Shown here one piece after another: positions 60,691 to 64,000 of a stretch of DNA of 64,000 bases (its first letter is position 1; each line of letters opens with the position of its first letter). This DNA is from Roseiarcus sp963737365. Its GTDB lineage: Bacteria; Pseudomonadota; Alphaproteobacteria; Rhizobiales; Beijerinckiaceae. A model generated the notes under the pieces. That model had not been told where the DNA came from, ran no database searches, and was given only the letters and a program-made list of their open reading frames with translations. The stretch spans positions 992,001 to 1,056,000 of the forward strand of contig CAVTSD010000001.1 in the NCBI GenBank assembly GCA_963737365.1. Direction: 5' to 3'. The position numbers and the translations under genes are program-made.

Positions 60691-60810
60691 TCAATTCCGG
60701 CCAGACCGCTTCTGCCTCACCCGACGGCGATGGCGCATCAGCCAACAACGGCTCTCGTCAGTTGCGCAGGCTGCCGGCCGCGAACCGGAAGACCCAAGCA
60801 AACCGAGGAT

Positions 60811-61419
60811 CTATTGGCCTGCGGACGCCGTCTTCGCTTTCCTCTCGCTGAGATGGCGCTTGAAGTCGCCCATTGAGGCGAACTGGAAAGTGCCTTCGCT
60901 CGTTTCGGCCTCGATCGAGCCGTCGGAGAAGATCTTGTAGTTGGCCCCAGCCGAAGAATAGCTGCCGATCAGGCTTGGCGGCCCCTGCGGCTCTTCCTGC
61001 GTCTCGAGGACCGTTTCCATCGTCTCAAGTGAAGGCAGGTGGCCGGCGCGATTGATGTTGATCGGGCCCTCGTCCTCGGCCACGCGCGCTTCGTCCAGGC
61101 TGTCCAGCGCGTCCGCTCCGGTCCGCGACGGCGCGGCGGAGACGCCTCCGAATGGTGCGGTTTCCATCGCGTGCGTCGTCTCAAAGCCGGCCGGGACGGA
61201 CGAAGCTTCGGCCGATTGCCGCACGAGCTTGGCGAGCATGTCGATGCGCCGGATCAAGACCGCGATCGCGAAAGTCACCACCGCGGCGCCAGCGGCCCCC
61301 GCTCCCGCCAGCGCGTACAAAACGCCGGTGCTCGTAGGCAGAAGGTCAATGCTCTGATAGCCGCTCGCAGCGGCTGCGATCAGCAAGATGAGGCTCAGGA
61401 TGAAGATCAGGATCGTCAC
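60811..61419 (-). CDS. Hypothetical membrane-anchored protein
   Basis: A 202-residue protein. Two hydrophobic helices at the N-terminus (TILIFILSLILLIAAAASGY and LAGAGAAGAAVVTFAIAVL) are followed by a long polar, acidic linker and a small C-terminal region, SLIGSYSSAGANYKIFSDGS then TFQFASMGDFKRHLSERK, that looks like a beta-hairpin domain. The function is unknown; similar proteins exist in related alphaproteobacteria. It converges with the kinase gene and lies 85 bases downstream of the YggS-family gene on the same strand. Confidence 0.7.
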   Translation of the reverse strand: MTILIFILSLILLIAAAASGYQSIDLLPTSTGVLYALAGAGAAGAAVVTFAIAVLIRRIDMLAKLVRQSAEASSVPAGFETTHAMETAPFGGVSAAPSRTGADALDSLDEARVAEDEGPININRAGHLPSLETMETVLETQEEPQGPPSLIGSYSSAGANYKIFSDGSIEAETSEGTFQFASMGDFKRHLSERKAKTASAGQ

Positions 61420-61504
61420 GAGACCGCCAACGCTAACATTTTATCAAAACCTCAATTGGGTCAGCGACATAGCTTGGAAACCGGCATGTGGACCGATTCG
61501 CGTT

Positions 61505-62278
61505 TCAATGAGATGAATCGCGCGCGCCAAAAATCGCCGAGCCAACGCGGACATATGTCGCGCCGAGTTGCACCGCAAGCGGCCAATCGGCGCTCATGCC
61601 CATGGAAAGCTCGCTCAGTCCGTTGCGCTCTGCAATGACGCCGAGCAGAGCGAAATGCGGTGAGACCAGTTCGTCGGCGGGCGGAATGGCCATGAGCCCC
61701 TCAATCGACAGCCCATAGGTGTTGCGACAGAGCGTAATGAAGGCGTCCGCGTTCTCGGGAAGGACGCCGGCCTTCTGAGCTTCACCTCCGGTGTTGACCT
61801 CGATAAACAGGCGCGGCCGCTTGCCGGCCCGGTCGATTTCGCGCGCAAGGGTCGCCGCGATTTTCTCCCGGTCGACCGTCTGGATCACGTCGAACGCCTC
61901 GACCGCCTCCCGGGCCTTGTTGCTTTGCAGGGGACCGATCAGATGAAGCTCGATCTCGTGGCCAAGCGCGGCGGCGCGCGCGCGCAAGTCGCCCCATTTC
62001 GGAACTGCCTCCTGCACCCGGTTCTCGCCGAAGCGGGTCTGGCCGCCGCTCGCGATCGTCGGCCACACCTCGTCGGCGGAGAAGGTCTTCGAGACGGCGA
62101 CGAGCTTGATCGATTCCGGCGTCCGCTCGCAATCGCGCGCCCTCCGCGCGATCTGTTCGCGAAGCGCCACGAGGCGGGCCACCGCATCGTGCGCGTCCTG
62201 GCGTCGCGGCGCGCCGGCCAAAGTCGTCTCCATCATTATTTCGGCTGCTGTTCGAAAGCGGCCATCGCCATCGCTCAT
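61505..62278 (-). CDS. YggS family pyridoxal phosphate homeostasis protein
   Basis: A 257-residue PLP-binding protein of the PROSC/YggS family, with an alanine-racemase-like barrel. The cofactor lysine is in IKLVAVSKTFSADEVWPTIA. Other family blocks are RFGENRVQEAVPKW, ELHLIGPLQSNKAREAVEAF and LSMGMSADWPLAVQLGATYV. It keeps free PLP levels in balance and has no known enzyme activity. The start may be ATG 62278 or one of the ATGs at 62233-62238. It is divergent from ychF across 147 bases. Confidence 0.92.
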   Translation of the reverse strand: MSDGDGRFRTAAEIMMETTLAGAPRRQDAHDAVARLVALREQIARRARDCERTPESIKLVAVSKTFSADEVWPTIASGGQTRFGENRVQEAVPKWGDLRARAAALGHEIELHLIGPLQSNKAREAVEAFDVIQTVDREKIAATLAREIDRAGKRPRLFIEVNTGGEAQKAGVLPENADAFITLCRNTYGLSIEGLMAIPPADELVSPHFALLGVIAERNGLSELSMGMSADWPLAVQLGATYVRVGSAIFGARDSSH

Positions 62279-62425
62279 CCTGCCCCAAAACGAAATGCGA
62301 ACTCAAATCGCCGAACCATTTGACGGTAGCAGCCCGGCGCACCGGGGCATTCCCGGCGCGCCTCTTGCCTTTTGCCTTGCGCCCGCGCATGAGGGCCAAC
62401 CTTCCCCCATCGCGCGACGGCTTCC

Positions 62426-63523
62426 ATGGGCTTCAAATGCGGCATCGTCGGCCTGCCGAATGTCGGCAAGTCGACGCTTTTCAATGCGCTGACGCAGACC
62501 GCCGCCGCGCAGGCGGCCAATTATCCCTTCTGCACCATTGAACCCAATGTTGGCGATGTCGCGGTGCCGGACGCCCGTCTCGCGACGCTCGCGAAGATCG
62601 CCGCCTCCAAGGAGATCATTCCGACCCGTCTGTCCTTCGTCGACATCGCCGGGCTGGTGCGCGGCGCCTCGAAGGGCGAAGGGCTGGGGAACCAGTTTCT
62701 CGCGAATATTCGCGAGTGCGATGCGATCGCCCATGTTGTGCGCTGTTTCGACGATGGTGACGTCACCCATGTCGAAGGTCGCATCGACCCCTTGTCCGAT
62801 ATCGCCACCATTGAAACCGAGCTGATGCTGGCCGATCTCGATAGCCTCGAGCGCCGCATCCCGCAGATGGAGAAGAAGGCCAAGGGCGGCGACAAGGAGG
62901 CGAAGGAGCTCTTGGCTCTCGCCGAGAGGAGCCTCGGCGAACTGAAGGAGGGGCGCCCGGCGCGCGCCCTTGGCGTCAGCCGCGAAGAGCGGCGTCTTTT
63001 CCAGTCGCTGGGCCTCCTGTCGTCGAAGCCGGTTCTCTATGTCTGCAACGTCGAAGAAGAGTCGGCTGATCAGGGCAACGCCTACTCCGATTTGGTCAAG
63101 GAACAGGCCGCCAAGGAAGGCGCCGCGGTGGCGGTCGTGTCGGCAAAAATTGAGAGCGAGATCGCCCTCCTGCCTCAGGCCGAACAAGAGGCTTATCTCG
63201 AGGCGATCGGGTTGAGCGAGCCCGGCCTCAGCCGCGTCATTCGCGCTGGCTACGAGCTTCTGCACCTTGTCACCTACTTCACGGTGGGGCCCAAGGAAGC
63301 CCGCGCGTGGACGATCGAGCAAGGGACCAGGGCGCCCCTGGCGGCGGGCGTCATCCACACCGATTTCGAGAAAGGCTTTATCCGCGCCGAAACCATCGCC
63401 TATGACGACTATGTCGCCAATGGCGGCGAGGCCGGCGCGCGCGAGGCGGGCAAGTTCCGGCTTGAGGGCAAGGACTATGTGGTCGCCGACGGCGACGTTC
63501 TGCATTTCCGTTTCGCGAACTGA
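62426..63523 (+). CDS. ychF: Redox-regulated ATPase YchF (Obg-like)
   Basis: A 365-residue P-loop ATPase of the TRAFAC class. G1 is GLPNVGKST (9-17), G3 is FVDIAGLVRGASKGEG, and the G4 position is NVEE rather than NKxD, which is why the family prefers ATP. A coiled-coil insertion (around LDSLERRIPQMEKKAKGGDK) and a C-terminal TGS domain (LLHLVTYFTVGPKEARAWTI, GKDYVVADGDVLHFRF) complete it. It binds ribosomes and acts in stress responses. The length is normal. Confidence 0.96.
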   Translation: MGFKCGIVGLPNVGKSTLFNALTQTAAAQAANYPFCTIEPNVGDVAVPDARLATLAKIAASKEIIPTRLSFVDIAGLVRGASKGEGLGNQFLANIRECDAIAHVVRCFDDGDVTHVEGRIDPLSDIATIETELMLADLDSLERRIPQMEKKAKGGDKEAKELLALAERSLGELKEGRPARALGVSREERRLFQSLGLLSSKPVLYVCNVEEESADQGNAYSDLVKEQAAKEGAAVAVVSAKIESEIALLPQAEQEAYLEAIGLSEPGLSRVIRAGYELLHLVTYFTVGPKEARAWTIEQGTRAPLAAGVIHTDFEKGFIRAETIAYDDYVANGGEAGAREAGKFRLEGKDYVVADGDVLHFRFAN

Positions 63524-63529
63524 GCGTCA

Positions 63530-63991
63530 ATGACTGACGCGCTCTATTTTGAAGACTTTCCGCTCGACGAGGTGGTCGAGTATGGCGGGATCGATATCTC
63601 GGCCGAGGAAATCATTGCGTTCGCGCGCGACTTTGATCCCCAGCCTTTCCACACCGACGAAGAGGCTGCGCGCGCGTCGACCGGCGGCCTGATCGCCTCC
63701 GGATGGCACACGTCCGCGCTCCTGCTCAGGATGAATTGCGAGGCGTTCCTCATGCGCGCCGCGATTCTCGAGGAGGCCGGTGTGGAGGAAGTCCGGTGGC
63801 AGCGGCCGGTCAGGCCGGGCGATCGGCTGCATGTGCGCCGCCACACGGTCGCCGAGCGGCCGGGCCAGGGCCCGACGAGCGCCGGCGAGGTTGAGTTTCT
63901 CTACGAGGTCGTCAGTCAGGACGGCGCAGCCGCAATGACGCAACGCAGCGTCCTCCTGCTCAAGCCGCGTCCGCAATCACTCAAGGATTAG
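63530..63991 (+). CDS. MaoC family dehydratase
   Basis: A 153-residue hotdog-fold protein similar to (R)-specific enoyl-CoA hydratases. The catalytic pair is in FARDFDPQPFHTDEEAA (Asp and His of the hydratase motif), followed by STGGLIASGWHTSALLLRM. The later part includes VRWQRPVRPGDRLHVRRHTV, typical of the MaoC domain. ATG 63530 follows the ychF stop by six bases, so the two may share a transcript, a common arrangement in Hyphomicrobiales. The acyl-CoA substrate is unknown. The window ends nine bases after its stop. Confidence 0.9.
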   Translation: MTDALYFEDFPLDEVVEYGGIDISAEEIIAFARDFDPQPFHTDEEAARASTGGLIASGWHTSALLLRMNCEAFLMRAAILEEAGVEEVRWQRPVRPGDRLHVRRHTVAERPGQGPTSAGEVEFLYEVVSQDGAAAMTQRSVLLLKPRPQSLKD

Positions 63992-64000
63992 CCGGTTCTC

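Noticed and set aside
1..64000. tRNA, rRNA, CRISPR arrays, prophage or complete insertion sequences
   Set aside because: I saw no cloverleaf-like gene, no rRNA blocks, no regularly spaced repeat array, and no transposase or integrase reading frame.

Overview
The window is GC-rich and gene-dense and reads as an alphaproteobacterial chromosome, most likely Hyphomicrobiales (a Beijerinckiaceae/Methylocystaceae-like relative). The evidence is the set of housekeeping neighbourhoods: the alpha-type ClpXP adaptor sspB followed by DUF4169 and ribbon-helix-helix genes; ubiK; rpmF; an HtrA protease followed by a response regulator, histidine kinase and glnE; rplK-rplA; and pimC/pimD-like acyl-CoA dehydrogenases. 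The exact genus is inference.

Layout. 1-3.36 kb is a decayed catabolic cluster: the end of a sugar ABC permease, then remnants of an SMP-30/strictosidine-synthase-like lactonase, an AMP-forming ligase, an acyl-CoA dehydrogenase and a short-chain dehydrogenase, all with frameshifts, stops or deletions. 3.5-15.65 kb is an accessory catabolic island: two dimethylarginine-dimethylaminohydrolase-like enzymes, a polar amino-acid ABC transporter, a NodB-fold (imidase-like) hydrolase, an M20 amidohydrolase, a class II aldolase, a thiamine-diphosphate enzyme, a ModA-like binding protein and a TetR regulator with two matching palindromes. Together these suggest uptake and stepwise hydrolysis of a guanidino, ureido or imide compound; the substrate is unknown. 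15.65-16.26 kb is an AT-richer stretch holding a strong orphan hairpin.

16.3-27.6 kb holds a 6PGDH-like dehydrogenase, the sspB group, a large AsmA-family gene broken by one frameshift, the acyl-CoA dehydrogenase pair, and a coupled pcp / sugar-kinase / nagA operon that ends in a clear terminator. 27.6-32.9 kb is mixed: a broken HTH gene, a two-gene HEPN module (possible RNase-based defence or toxin system), a membrane adenylate cyclase, a small exported protein, and a LacI regulator with two perfect operators flanking a promoter for a YHS-domain exported protein. 32.9-44.2 kb has two zinc alcohol dehydrogenases, ubiK, a YbjN protein, a broken GNAT, rpmF, htrA, a two-component system and glnE.

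44.2-49.8 kb carries an OprB-like porin plus sugar MFS pair, a broken MHS-family transporter and an AT-rich, broken CBS-HEPN gene directly upstream of rplK-rplA. 51-55.3 kb has a DUF4239 membrane protein with an apparent amber truncation, a small SnoaL / muconolactone-isomerase / DJ-1 cluster facing an AraC regulator, and a GST. 55.4-64 kb is core: hrpB, an RhlE-like helicase, an adenosine-kinase-like PfkB enzyme, a membrane protein, a YggS-family PLP protein, ychF and a MaoC-like hydratase.

Several otherwise well-conserved genes differ from their expected frame by one base. Either this lineage is losing genes or the assembly contains indel errors; raw reads would be needed to tell these apart. 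No tRNA, rRNA, CRISPR array or intact insertion sequence was recognised.
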